Below the pieces are notes generated by a model, which had not been told where the DNA came from, ran no database searches, and saw nothing but the letters and a program-made list of their open reading frames with translations. A stretch of DNA of 64,000 bases, from assembly GCA_013368315.1 (NCBI GenBank), contig JAACJM010000072.1, positions 186,001 to 250,000 of the forward strand, in the 5' to 3' direction. The position numbers and the translations under genes were made by a program. The stretch is from Tetrapyrgos nigripes (Eukaryota; Basidiomycota; Agaricomycetes; Agaricales; Campanellaceae). Below, in pieces: positions 1 through 11,802 of the stretch. How positions within the stretch are numbered: position 1 is the stretch's first letter; each line of letters begins with the position of its first letter.

Positions 1-830
1 TAATCAACAAGTGCCTGTAGCTTGTCTCGAGCATGACGATGAATAGAGAAGGTTTTCGAGCTGCTGCAGCTCAGGTCCTTCAAGCTCTTGAGTTTCGCTG
101 AAGTCCTTCGCTTCTGCTTGTACTCGCTTTAACGGGTGACCGAGCCCCTCTCTACCTGCTTGACTTATGCTTTTTGACATTTGGACTCCATTATCTTGCT
201 CCGAATCTAGAGACTTTGGTGATACCGTGTTCCTCGGGCACTCGTCCAGGTTTGGAATTGCTTGGAGTCGAATTATTCACTCTACAGTTTTCTATGTCAA
301 GTACCCTGGCTTCTGACTTCTCTGTCGCAATTAATCGGGATTTAGAAGCCTACTTGGCTGTCCCAAAGTCGTCATGCAATTCATCATCGAAAGGCTGCTG
401 GAAGTTTGGCTTGATACTGATAATCATACGATCTAGTGGACTTTGCATGTATGGGCGGGGTCGGCCTTCCTTACACCAGGCCGACATCGCTCCACCGGCC
501 GAATATGAACGTTTGAACCAAGTTTGAACATCGAAGAGACTCCAGACCTGACTTTATCAAGGCCTTTCAATGCCTCGCAGCCTGTGAACGAACAAAGGCA
601 AACTCATGCCAAGTTGAGTTCAAACCATGAACTGTTACTCGCTTTTTGTCGATTGAAACGGCCAGTATCTTCGCTCAATTGATCGTTCGCGACCCGAAAT
701 GGCGCAAATACTCGAACCAGAAGGCCGACAGGAGCTTCTATTCAGACAGCTGACAAGTCTGACAGATGATTCATCAGAGGTTTCGTTCTTGCTTGGTTAT
801 CGGTCATGCACGGACCATTGGCAGGTCCCT
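1..830. other. No supported gene
   Basis: I see no convincing gene here. A plus-strand open frame at 174-527 has a peptide reminiscent of the tail of an F-box/LRR protein, but there is no matching splice context and the stretch is too short to call. The right part is the upstream region of the hydrophobin gene. Confidence 0.4.
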
Positions 831-841
831 TGGTATAAAAG
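815..841 (+). promoter_or_regulatory. Hydrophobin core promoter: inverted CCAAT and TATA box
   Basis: An inverted CCAAT box (CCATTGG, 815-821) lies just upstream of a good TATA box (GTATAAAAG, about 833-841). The TATA box is about 107 bp before the hydrophobin start codon, a usual distance for a strongly expressed fungal gene. Function is inferred from motif and position only. Confidence 0.6.
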
Positions 842-947
842 CTCTGGCGTACTCAACGATTTTTCCTCAGAGGTTCTCTCTTCAGTATCTCGATTCCAAT
901 CGTTCATTCGTTCCCCACAGCTCACAAGCACCACTCTCTCTTCAAAC

Positions 948-1488
948 ATGTTCGGTCGTCTTTCTGCTCTCACTGCCTTGACCCTCGCCGTCCTTGCGGT
1001 CGCCAAACCCATTGGCAACCCTCCTTTGCCTTTGTGAGTAGTCTCAGCGATCTTGGCGACCGCAACGTTTCGCTGATTTTCACCTTCTCTCGTAGGGCCG
1101 AAACCCCTTGCGAAAGCAGCACTGCTGTCAGTGGTGCCGCTACCAGTGATCCCAACGCAAACGGTGGTGCCGGTGGTGCTGTTGGTGCGAACGGCGGTGA
1201 CCCTAACAACGCTGCTGCTGCGACGACCACCATTTATGTGGAGGGACCCATCGAGGGAACTACCACCATCCTCCCGACAAACACTGTCGCCACAGTTATC
1301 GTCACTGTCCCTCCTGTCCCAACCGCTACCGGTGGCGCCTCGACTGGCGATGGGTCTCCCACTGATATCACTAGCGGACCGAGCCCAACTGGATCCACCG
1401 GCACTGGTGCTGGAACTGGAACTGGCAATGGCAATGGCGGTTCCGGTTCCGGCTCTGGTTCCGGCTCTGGTTCTGGTTCTGGTTCAGC

Positions 1489-1530
<42 letters not shown>

Positions 1531-1546
1531 CTCTGGTTCCGATTCC

Positions 1547-1584
<38 letters not shown>

Positions 1585-1983
1585 CTCCGGTTCTGGGGGT
1601 GTCAGCCAGTGCAATGTCGGTCCAGTTCAATGCTGCAACCAGGTCCAAAGTGTAAGCCCTCTATATACCGCCTAGCCGTATTCTTCTTTCATTCTTGTTG
1701 ACTTCCTTTTGTTTTCTAGGCCAGCCACCCAGACGTTGCTTCCCTTCTCGGTTTGTTGGGCATCGTTCTTGATGCCATTGACGTTGACGTGTAAGTTTGC
1801 CCATTTTTTCTCCCAATTTATCAGTTCACCGACGCAACTTGTATCAGTGGTCTTGGTTGCTCTCCCATCAGCATCATCGGTATTGGCGGCAACAGCTGTA
1901 CCGCTCAACCTGTCTGCTGTGAGAACAACAATTTCAATGGTCTCGTCAACATTGGATGTACCCCCATTAACATTAGCCTCTGA
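948..1983 (+). CDS. Class I hydrophobin with long Ser-Gly repeat linker
   Basis: Small secreted amphipathic protein that self-assembles at air-water interfaces and coats hyphae or spores. Exons 948-1033, 1096-1651, 1720-1790 and 1848-1983 sum to 849 nt (282 aa). The N-terminus is a clear signal peptide ([19 protein letters not shown]). The C-terminal domain has the eight hydrophobin cysteines in order: [37 protein letters not shown] doublets are at the expected second and third position of each half. Between the signal and this domain lies about 160 residues of Ala/Gly/Thr/Pro-rich sequence ending in about 54 residues of almost pure Ser-Gly. Class I hydrophobins are usually 100-150 aa, so this one is about twice normal length. 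One extra Cys sits near the mature N-terminus (TPCESS). Confidence 0.92.
1438..1600 (+). repeat. GGTTCT/GGCTCT hexanucleotide repeat coding (Ser-Gly)n
   Basis: In-frame minisatellite inside exon 2 of the hydrophobin gene, made of GGNTCN hexamers with a single Asp and a single Ala substitution. Such tracts change length easily by slippage. Codon variation (TCT, TCC, TCA) shows it is not newly expanded. Confidence 0.9.
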
Positions 1984-3938
1984 GGCCACCGCTAGACTCC
2001 TTTGTCGATGTTTGAAGCGTCTTACCACCTATGGACCTTCTTTTTCACTTCATTGCTTACTTTTTTGATGGTTCCTTCGACATACATAGGGTTTATAAAC
2101 TTGCTAGTAGTTTTCACTGCTTATTCCTTCGTTATCGTACTTATTTCGTCTGCTTAAAAATACATACGTGTTCGTAGTCCATTCCTTATACCAATGCACC
2201 TGTGTTCACGTTCACAGCTTGGCGAGCCCTCAGGCGACCAGTTGCACCGGGCCCTAATCCGTTCGAAGTGAGTGTTTCTTCTCTTCCGATCGAACCTGCC
2301 CAATGTGCCCTTTCAATACAAACCGACCGACACCTTATGATCTATCTCGGAGAACCTGTAGGCCTTCTTTGTTGAAAGATGGTTAAAAAGCTCCCGACTC
2401 ACTCATATCTAGAATGGCTTACATCCCAATAAGCATGAGAGATAGATGTCCGGTTACTTATGGGCTCTTCTTCCATAAATAGCGTTCCTTTTCTATCTAA
2501 CAATCATAGCAGAAAGACCACTGGCAGATCAGCTCGCTGAATACGTAGATAAGAGCTGGATAAGAGGAGATGACTACGCACCTTCTTGAACAGACCCAGG
2601 ACCATCAGAATCAACACGGTCACATCGACTTATCCAAGGACCCTTGATAATAGATGACGATCCCGGGTGCCGGTTTGGACAAAAAGTGGGCTCGAAGGGT
2701 CAAAATGGCTCGCCGCAGGCGGAAGCCAAACGCGTATCAGAACGTTCCTACCCTCCTACTCCACCAACCTTATGCCGCATATGACTATTGGAGGTTAGTC
2801 CAGCTTTTCGACCACATGCAAAGTTCTCCCAGTTTCAGTTGAAGGGGTACATGCATCTCCCCCCCCCAAAACTTCCTCACATTAATATTGCTTTCGACAT
2901 CTCCGAAAATCAACGAATACTGGATCGACATCTCTGCCGCTGACCTGGAGATATTCAAGATCCTTCGAGGGAAGCACTCGGTGTTGGAAAAGGTCATGGC
3001 GGACTTTCATGGGCGTAACAAGCTGGAAAGCCTCAGAAACGCGCGGAACGCGCTTTAGAAAAATTTCTGGATGATCACAGGTTTGGACAAAATTTTCGAG
3101 AATGGCCCCAAATTGGTTTGGACAAAAACCAAACGGTCAAATTTTCCACCCAGCCTCGTCGCCCATTATCAGGGGTCCTCTTATCCATCAGACTCCATCT
3201 CACTTCTGCCTCAAAAACTTCTCGATTGAAGTGCATCTTTTCTTCTTGCCTGTAGTTGGGATGGAGCTGGCCATGGCAGAGCACACTACCACGTTGCAAT
3301 AGTAGATGATGACGAAAATACTTCAAGTTCAAGTTCCATCTGCTCACCGTGAAACCGAGTCCGATACACTGGTCATTGGCCCTAGAGCATCACCCGCGGA
3401 AGGCATCACACCAAATCCAAGTTTATTTCCAGACCATTATCATGCGGGTGTCGTTCCAATGGGAGTTATTTTCAGTCTCGGACTGTAGGTACCATTTCCT
3501 AGAGAAGGACACCACCAATCGACCGTGTCGACGTTTTACACGTATTCATAGGATGGCATCACCTGAGCTAGGACCACAGGTTCGATACCTTGAACGTTTC
3601 CTACTTATGTCGACATCTTTCTCGAACCCTGGGCGTCCACTGCCACCGACGCTATTGCAGATGCGCATATGTACTAGGCCCAGCGCAGAGCCAGAGCTTC
3701 TAGCGCTTCCAGAGCGACTACCCCATGCGGAGGTGAGCCTTGAATATTGATGTTTTCCAGTTTCTGACATTTCTCGTATCCATGGGGATGAAGTCGGAGA
3801 CCTGGTGGCTCCTCATCTCTATGGGTCGGGAACTTCGTTGGTGCTGAAAGTATACTAGCATGGGATTACGACCACCGCTGATATTTGAGGTATGACTATC
3901 CAAACGTCTGTCCTGGATTACATACTTAATGTTCTCCT
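1984..3938. other. Intergen with possible gene remnant
   Basis: No complete gene is seen. At about 2650-3058 (+) two short open stretches look protein-like: a basic segment near 2700, and a tail ending in a stop near 3058 containing EYWIDISAADLEIF. They are separated by a poly-C run and do not join in a clear model. The word TTTGGACAAAA recurs three times (near 2672, 3081 and 3116). This may be a decayed gene or element. The rest, 3100-3900, shows nothing I can support. Confidence 0.3.
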
Positions 3939-5328
3939 TTAGAAAGCGCTCGCGGTCCAGCCACCATCTGCCACGATAATCTACAGGAACGTTGATGGGT
4001 TACCGACATTGTTACCCTGAAATCTCCTACCGCAGCATAGCAGATAGAACATACCTTATTCGTCATATAGGCATTGGTGACCAAAAGGTCTACAATAGAC
4101 GCTATCTCATCTGGGACACCTAGCCTGCCCACAGGGATCATATTCTGAACAGTGACGTCGAAGAGCAACGTAAGTAATGAATTTGAATAAGCATCGGACT
4201 TGAGGGTGTAGCTGTAGAAGACGGACCTTCATCTCGTCCGTAGGATTTGCCATCATCGTCGTTTCTTCGTACGAAGATTTGAATTAATCTCCAGGGAGCA
4301 ACAGTGTAGTAGTAAGAAGATGTTTCTACTCACCAGTGATGAGTGCTGGAGCGACGGCATTGCACGTCTGCGAATTACATTTGAAATGCACATGAGGTAA
4401 GTAAAAAGGTTACACCTCTTAAACACCTCTGGACGTCAAGACGATATTTTGAATACTTACGACTCCATCTCGAGCATGCCTAGAGGCAATCCAATGCAAG
4501 AGACCATGAAGGGCAGACTTTGAAGAGGCGTAATGAGGTCCGATAACGCCACCGGTTCCTAAAGATACATTAGTTCTTGGGAGATCAGGACGTAATCCAC
4601 TAGATGGGATCTATTGAACTTGCCAGCTGCGACGCTGCATACGTTATCAGGTCAATGCAAATCTTGATAAAGTAGACCGCCGCACGCACCTCGAATTGAA
4701 GACGATACGTCCGTACTTCTGCTCTACCATATGTTTAAGACATAGTTGCGTTAACTAATGCACAGCACGTTGGAAGTATCGAGGCAATATGATGAGGCAA
4801 TATTGATGAGGGCAATGAAGATGTCAAACGTCGTCCGGGGATACTCAAGGAGTGGCGCAAAGATGGCTTACCAGAAATTGCGATCCTGTATTCAGTTTCC
4901 ATGTCTTTTCAAACAAATCCACGCTAATGTCTTCAATGTTTCCCATCCGACCAATGACCTTGACAGTGTCCCCCGCATTGTTGAAGAGGATGTCGGGATG
5001 TCCTAGCTTCTGGACAACCTCGGAATGAAGACCCCTCACGTTATCATAATTGGACAGATCCGCTCCAAATGCCGCGGCACGAACTTGGAAGGATTTTTGG
5101 AGCTCTTCGGCCAAAGCATGGGCTCTATCGGCGGATTGGCTATAGTGGACTGCAATTGAGCAACCGCGGCGGGCAAGGGTTATCGCGCTCGCTTTACCGA
5201 TACCCCCTCTATATATTCCGTTAATATTCCGATCCGGACTTCTGCTCAGGATAACCGGTGATGACCTACGAGCATCCTGTAATCAACGCGATTCTTCCTT
5301 CTAGTTGACGTTCTGAAGATGAAGACAT
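3939..5328 (-). CDS. Short-chain dehydrogenase/reductase (3-oxoacyl-ACP reductase-like)
   Basis: NAD(P)-dependent oxidoreductase of the classical SDR family; the substrate is not predictable. Exons (minus strand): 5270-5328, 4872-5208, 4690-4754, 4624-4634, 4461-4558, 4334-4367, 4227-4264, 4055-4144, 3939-3980; 774 nt, 257 aa, the normal SDR size. Visible motifs: cofactor loop TGCSGGIG near residue 17; NNAG; catalytic Ser in FNSSVAAG; catalytic YASSK; and a C-terminal VADGGWTAS like the FabG-type DGG tail. Exon 4 is an 11-nt micro-exon. The intron after it starts with GC (GC-AG class), and without both the active-site Ser region would not join to GTGGVIGPHYASSK. The 4227-4264 exon uses an AAG acceptor. 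Its start codon is 477 bp from the divergent purine permease gene. Confidence 0.85.
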
Positions 5329-5805
5329 GGAAATGACACCAGCTGTTGGGCAGTCGAAGGGGACGGAAATGAGAAATGCCTAGCTCAGGTCACTGAATCA
5401 TGGGAATTGAAGTTGGGCTCTCAGGTCAAGTGACAATGACTATTTTAGCAGATATGTCATAGCTCGTACGAGAGCGGGTTGTGGGCGCACTAGGACGTAC
5501 CTCATTGAATAGTTAATCATAGTTATGGTTTCTAGAGGTCTCAGAAACCAGGAACTATGATGTCGAGACTGGTTTAGGCTTGATTTGGAGGCCAAGAACC
5601 CCCAAAGTCCGTATGGACGGACAGGCATGTGTACCGGAAATAGATAGTGGTGGTATAACTCCATGCGGAAGGTGAATTCAGATTTAGATTGATGCACTTG
5701 TTATCTTGCCTTTACGAAATTCTCGCCTTTAAGTATGCCCGTAATATTACTCCGTTATCTGTAATCTTTTCCTCCTTCCTTGCCTGAACCTCGACCTCAT
5801 CAGGA
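5329..5805. promoter_or_regulatory. Bidirectional promoter region between SDR and purine permease
   Basis: The 477 bp between two divergent start codons must hold both promoters. I see no clear TATA box or operator. Short open frames here are unsupported. Co-regulation is possible but is inference from the head-to-head layout only. Confidence 0.4.
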
Positions 5806-8466
5806 ATGGTCGGTTTCGTTGATCGTCTCAACGCCCAGGTGCGTACTCTCTATGCGTTTCTTGCTCATGCTCAGCTGTCTCTATCCAGGTCGCTGCCTCT
5901 TTTGTGGGACGATGGTTCTCACTAGAAGGTTCAGGTGCTTCAAGGGAGAGAATTGGTTCAAGGTTCACTGTTAGTACCCGCAATCCTCTCATTTGTTTCA
6001 CTTTTGTTTCCGACTCACCTCTCTTGCAGACTGAGATCCGTGCTGGAATAACAACATGGGTAAGTACACCCCGGTCCAAGAAATGAGACAACAACTGAAA
6101 AGACATTGTACAGGCTGCAATGGCTTATATTGTACGCGTTTTCAACGACCCAGTGACATTTTTTGCGACTGACTCACTCTCCACCCAGATCTCAGTAAAC
6201 GCTTCCATCTTATCCGACACTGGAGGGACTTGCGTCTGTAATTCAGATGACCTGTGTGTTTCCGATACCACCTATCTTGCGTGCGTCAACGAAGTCCGAA
6301 ACGACTTGATCATCTCAACTGCTGCTATTTCTGCCCTATCGTCATTCCTGATGGGTCTTCTTGCCAACTTACCAGTTGGAATGGCCCCTGGCCTCGGTCT
6401 TAATGCCTACGTAAGTATTACTTTACTGCTTATGGTTAATCAACTCATTCTTTTCATTTGGCCTAGTTCACCTACTCTGTCGTTGGCTTCCACGGTTCAG
6501 GCATTATCTCATACCGGGAGGCACTAGCAGCTGTCTTCCTTGAAGGGTAGGCTTTTTTTGATGCGAACGATTCTTGGCGCTCTAACTCCAATACTCGTAG
6601 ATGGATCTTCTTGTTTTTGTCTCTGCTTGGGCTTCGTCAATGGCTGGTCCGTATCATGCCTCAATCTCTGGTGTTGGCTGTCGGTGCTGGTATTGGACTC
6701 TTTATTGCGTACGTACCCGTTCTCCCTACAGCAAACTCTTCGCGCTAACTTTCTTCTCAGATTTATCGGACTTTGTGAGTGCTTCAGATGATGTTAAGTA
6801 ACCCTTTCTAAACACGTTCGACAGCCCCGTCTGGCCTGGGCGTCATTGGAGGAGACACCACCAACTTCCTCGGTATTGGTGGATGCAAAGAGGAGGACTA
6901 TCAGATCGTGAATGGCGCACCACTTGCCAACTATTGTGCCCATGGTCAACTACAAAATCCGACCATGTGGCTTGGTATCTTCTTGGGGGGTACGTTTGGC
7001 CATGCGTGAACTATCAGCGTTATACTGATAATTCCTCGTCACTTAGAATTCTCACCGTTTTGTTGATGCTTTATCGTATCCGTGGGGCTATCCTTATTGG
7101 TATCATAATTGTCTCCGTCATTTCTTGGCCAAGGCCTACCGCCGTCACTTATTTCCCGCACACCGACGCTGGTGATCAGCTCTTCGATTATTTCAAGCAA
7201 GTTGTAACCTTCCACCCAATTTCGAGGATAGGAAACGCTCTAGACGTGAGTTGATCATCTTTGCATAATCTCCTGACTTCTGAAAAGGCTAAATCATTTC
7301 ATTTCGTTGCATGCTAATCTGTAGTATAACTACGGGTGAGTTGTTAACACCGCAGTCTGTGGCGGGATTGACGTTGATACATCCGGTAGTAACGGCCGTG
7401 TATGGTACGCGCTGGTTACATTCCTCTACGTTGATATTCTGGGTGCGTGATGATTTCACTCTTTCGCTTCCAGTCTTGACTAAAAGATCATTTCATTAGA
7501 TACCACTGGGTAAGCGTTCTCGCTAATCGTTACCGAGGATCTTTCTGAAGTTGTAATGTAGTACTTTGTACTCTATGGCTAAATTTGCTGGACTCCGGGA
7601 CCCTGTCACTCTTGATTTCGAGCGTTCCACTGCTGCATACTGTACCGATGCTTTCTGTATCAGTATGGGTGCTCTCATGGGCTCAAGTCCTGTCACTGCT
7701 TTCATCGAAAGTGCTACTGGTATCTCGGGTAAGTTCTTCGAGACTCATTCTCTTTAGGCCGCTAAACAACCGCTAAACCGATTTATTTTTCAGAGGGTGG
7801 TAAGACTGGAATCACTGCCATCACAACTTCTTTGGCTTTCTTCGTGTCCATTTTCTTCTCTCCCATTTTTGCCTCCATCCCTCCATGGGCGACTGGTGGT
7901 GCTCTGGTTATCGTCGGGTCTTTGATGATCCGGAAGTGAGTCGTACCTCTCCACAGCAGCATTTGCAGATATCTTACCCCACCTCCAGTGTTCGAGATAT
8001 CAACTGGGACTACATCGGAGATGCTGTCCCTGCATTCCTTACACTCATTATCATTCCTTTGACTTACAAGTGAGTCCCAGCAACTTGCAGTGGAGTTCTT
8101 CTACTGACCGCACATTGCAGCATTGCATATGGTGTTATCGCCGGTATTCTATCGTACCTAGTGATTAATGGTATCCCGTGGATCTTGATGAAGATAAGTC
8201 GTGGCCGCCTCACTCCTCCCAGCTACGATTCCTCGGAAGAATGGGTTATACCCCCTGGTAGTATTTTCCCTTGGTGGATGTGCGTATCTTTCTCAACTAT
8301 TCTTCGCTGCCCTCTAATGTGCAATTCTTTCTCTAGTCTTAAAATCACTGGTCGTATACCTCCGCGACAAGAAGATTTTGTCATGGATGAGCGAAATCCC
8401 CGACCCTCTGTGGAATCTGCACAGCGACTTGAGAGCTTTGGGGAAAAGCGCAAGGGGAGCTTATGA
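5806..8466 (+). CDS. azgA: AzgA-type purine (hypoxanthine/adenine/guanine) permease, 18 exons
   Basis: Plasma-membrane proton symporter of the AzgA-like nucleobase transporter family. Exons: 5806-5838, 5889-5969, 6030-6059, 6114-6131, 6189-6410, 6467-6546, 6601-6708, 6761-6774, 6825-6989, 7047-7245, 7325-7335, 7390-7442, 7500-7509, 7562-7728, 7794-7935, 7989-8069, 8121-8279, 8337-8466; about 567 aa against about 580 in AzgA. Family motifs: NASILSDTGGTC, GLGLNAY, TYSVVGFHGSG, GGDTTNFLGIGG, TFLYVDILDTTGTLYSMA, GSSPVTAFIESATGIS. Three exons are micro-exons (14, 11 and 10 nt). All junctions keep phase except 6989/7047, where exon 9 leaves one base in a run of six G and exon 10 needs two; see findings. 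It is divergent from the SDR gene. Confidence 0.88.
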
Positions 8467-8934
8467 AGAGAGAACCATGGGCAGAAGTTTTTAAAAGTAT
8501 CTATTCGTATGTAGAGTAGCATATTCACTACATCAATACCCGTTTGTTCTCGATCTACTGATTGTAAGTAGTGTACAAAGCCTGCTGCTGTTGTAATGCG
8601 CCCATCATTATTTTTTGTTACTACTTACTCTACATGTAATTTCGTCCTTTTTTATTACCTTGCTTTTTGGCTGGTACACTCGCTCGATTCTAGGCGCGAC
8701 GCCGACAGACGTTCTGGATTGCCCTCCTACGGTACTCCAATATTGAAATGACACGATTCTTGAGGTCCACTATGGTCGGGGCAGACCGATTGGTGCGGCA
8801 ATTTCACACGTTGCTATGATCACGCCACTCGGTAAAGAGAAAAAAATATTGTGGTACGGTTTTAGAGTCGTTATAAATACACGGCAAATTTTTGTCTACG
8901 TTAACCACGACATTGTTGTCTCTGTTCTACTACA
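8467..8934. promoter_or_regulatory. Intergen with ERG25 promoter (TATA box 8872-8880)
   Basis: Holds the permease 3' end and the ERG25 upstream region. TTATAAATA at about 8872-8880 lies 55-63 bp before the ERG25 start codon and is a plausible TATA box. No other feature is seen. Confidence 0.5.
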
Positions 8935-10163
8935 ATGTCTTTCAACGGTACCATCGTTGACCCCGATGCCTTCAGCACTCTGTACTCTGGCGTCGATTAT
9001 TCCTCGTTGAGCTGGGCGGAACAAAAATGGGTGGCCTGGTATGTCTACTGGGGCAACCCCGTCATTGCGACAGGTCTTTTGAGTTTTCTTATGCATGAGG
9101 TGCGTATATGGCTTTGCTTCACATCCTGGACGTGTCTGACTGAACATTTGTCAATCCAGATCGTGTACTTTGGCCGGTCGATTCCTTGGATTATCATCGA
9201 CGCGATTCCCTACTTCAGAAAATGGAAACTTCAGCCTACGAAGATACCTACACCACAGGAGCAATGGGAATGCACCAAGCAAGTGTTGTTTGCTCATTTT
9301 ACTGTTGAACTTCCTACGGTGAGCTTTTTATCCTTTGAAATATTTTCCACCGATGTATCTCAACGCGTTTCTTTAGATCTGGTTATTCCACCCTCTGGCT
9401 GAAGCCGTTGGAATGAAAACACACCACGTCCCTTTCCCCGACTACCAGACCATGGCTTGGCAAATCTTTTTCTTCATGTTCTTCGAGGATCTCTTCCACT
9501 GGGCGGGTATGTTCGTTCAACTGAGTGAGACATACATAACCTGAACCTTTCTGTGTTAGCTCACCGTGCACTCCACACACCCCTTCTCTACAAGCACATC
9601 CACAAGCTCCACCACAAGTACTCTGCACCGTTCGGTCTGGCTGCAGAGTATGCTCACCCTGCTGAAGTGATGATCCTTGGTTTCGGTACCCTAGGCGGTT
9701 CCCTTATCTTGTGCCTGTTCACCGAAGTCCACTTCATCACCTTCTTCATCTGGGTTATCTTGAAGCTCTTCCAAGCTATCGACGCACACAGTGGTTATGG
9801 TGAGGAATTTTTCTTGACTCGCCGTCGCCTTTTCCTCTGATCGCTCATTCTTCCTGTTTCTCAGACTTCCCTTGGTCACTTCAACATATCTTACCGTTCT
9901 GGTCTGGTGCTGAACACCACGACTTCCACCACATGGCTTTCACCAACAACTACGCTACCTCGTTCCGTTGGTGGGACCGTCTCTTTGGTACTGATGACAA
10001 GTACTTGGTCTACCGCGAAAAGGTCAAGGCTGCCAAAGCCAAGGCTGGGAACAAGAAGGACTTTGAGCTGGCTGAGGCTAAGCTGATGGATGAGGTTCTT
10101 ACCGAGGGTTTCAAGGCCGAAGCAGCAGTCGAGGCCCGCCTGAAGAAGAACAAAGCTCAGTAG
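8935..10163 (+). CDS. ERG25: Sterol C4-methyl oxidase (C-4 methylsterol monooxygenase)
   Basis: ER-membrane di-iron enzyme that oxidises the C4 methyl groups of 4,4-dimethylzymosterol in ergosterol synthesis. Exons 8935-9099, 9160-9318, 9377-9506, 9560-9799 and 9865-10163 sum to 993 nt (330 aa), and every junction keeps phase. The three histidine clusters of the fatty-acid hydroxylase superfamily are present in order: HWAAHRALH, HKLHHKY and HHDFHH. Several hydrophobic segments lie between them. The tail is Lys/Ala/Glu-rich and ends KKNKAQ, extending beyond the usual end, which is common in basidiomycete homologues. ATG 8935 is the first in frame and is preceded by a TATA box. Confidence 0.95.
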
Positions 10164-10427
10164 TGGATAGGATCGGTTTTATGATTATCTGGAGTGACAT
10201 TATAGACTAAAATAGTGATACCAAAGCCATGTTGCATCTAATGAAAGACGTTCTTTTAAATCTTCCTTCTGTTGTGCGGGCAGCGGTACGAAGTAATTTC
10301 AGCTTGAGCGGATAAAAAGTACAGCTCCATTTTTTTGGCGTCATAGAAGTCATGTGGATCACTTCTTCCGTCCCTTTTCTCCAGAGTCCAGACCAAACCG
10401 CCACTTCTTGTTCCCAATCTCTCCCAG

Positions 10428-11802
10428 ATGCAACCCATGCAGAATGCGATTTCCGAGGCAGACTCTGTCTACCGCCAAATCAATAATATAACTCTACTCC
10501 TGGACACTTTCAACACTCGCCACGCCGTACTCTTACATGAAGCTCTTCAGGAGCAGTCCTGCAGCACTTCCAATGTCGAGCCTACGTCAAATTGCCTCTC
10601 CAAGGCACGAAGGCGTGCCCTTGTAATCCCGGCTCTTCCAAGGGAGATCATACACCTCATATTCTCCTTTGTAGGTCGGAAAGCCGACCTCTTCAGCTCG
10701 GCACTGGCAAGCAAGACCCTTCATTTCATGGCGACATCGGCCATCTATCGAAATATCTTCCTGGAGAAACCACTAGAATCCATACGTTGTCTGCAGGCAC
10801 TTTCGCGTAACCACCGACTGGCGTTATGCGTGCGTTCATTTGACATCCATTGGAACTGGAAGAAACCGACAGGAAATCTTTACCGACTGTTGCATTGCGT
10901 TCTCCAACGAATGACATCGCTTTCTTCCCTCAGTATCGAGGTCCATTCTGATTTCAACTCCCATATCCTCCGCGATTGCACATTCTCCTTAACCCGCTTC
11001 TCCTCATCCTTCCGATGCGACTCGTCACTCGTAGAGTTCCTCGAAAAACAGTTTTCCATCACAGAGTTGACCCTTCGTGGTTTCAATTCTGATCCATCCG
11101 ACTTCTCCTTCAACTCCAATTCTTTCAACTTGAACCCCAACCCAACCCCTTTCCCCATCTCCGGCGAAGCTCTTCCAAAGCTTTCCCGTCTCCGTGCTAT
11201 TCATGCAGGGCACGAGGTTATATCCCGCATAATCAGCGGTCGACCTTTGACGCAGGTGTCAATGCCACTTTATGCAGACTGTGTAAAGAAGTCGCTTGAC
11301 GCCCTAGAGCTTTCCACCGAACGGATATCAAGGTTGAATGTGATCAGCTTTGATCCATACGCTCCCGACTACCTACTTGAAGAGATTTCTAAGCGTCTTC
11401 CCGACTTGGAGGCGCTGCATATAGTCATCCTTTTGGCACAATGCTCAGAGGTGATTTACCCCCTTCCAGTGCTTCTTTTGGACTTACGTTGGGAATGCGG
11501 ACAGGCGGCATTGGTCGATTCAGCACCTTATTTACGCAACTTCAAGTCGTTGCAGGTGGGTCTCGCTCGTTTTGTGTACCTTTCCTGTCCAAATGACACA
11601 TGACATATCTATCTGTCTGCAGTATCTCACATACATGTCTGCCACTTCTCTTGGATCCATCAGTCAAGAAACTGAAGCGAAAATTGCCTCTGAATGGCAT
11701 AAATCCTGTCCTACGTTGAAAACCATCATTTTGCCAATGGGTAAAGTGTGGTTTTACGATAATACGAAGTGGTCGTGTCTAGGGGAACAAGAAGAATCGT
11801 AG
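10428..11802 (+). CDS. F-box domain protein
   Basis: Likely substrate-recognition subunit of an SCF ubiquitin ligase. Two exons, 10428-11555 and 11623-11802, give 1308 nt (435 aa). The N-terminus has a predicted helix (residues 1-50), then an F-box-like motif LPREIIHLIFSFVG at about residues 70-85. A long leucine-rich region with beta-strand-like repeats follows, as in many agaricomycete F-box/LRR proteins. No catalytic motif is expected or seen. The target is unknown. This type belongs to a very large expanded family in mushrooms. Not obviously related in sequence to the other F-box genes in the window. Confidence 0.8.

Noticed and set aside
174..527. 117-codon plus-strand open frame at the window start
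   Set aside because: No recognisable domain, no splice signals, and only a faint likeness to an LRR tail.
1438..1600. Possible CRISPR-like or satellite array
   Set aside because: It is a coding hexanucleotide repeat without spacers, in a eukaryotic gene.
1131..1655. Alternative open frames over the hydrophobin repeat (Leu/Val-rich plus strand, Pro-Glu repeat minus strand)
   Set aside because: They are shadows of the Ser-Gly hexanucleotide repeat; the spliced hydrophobin explains the region with eight conserved cysteines.
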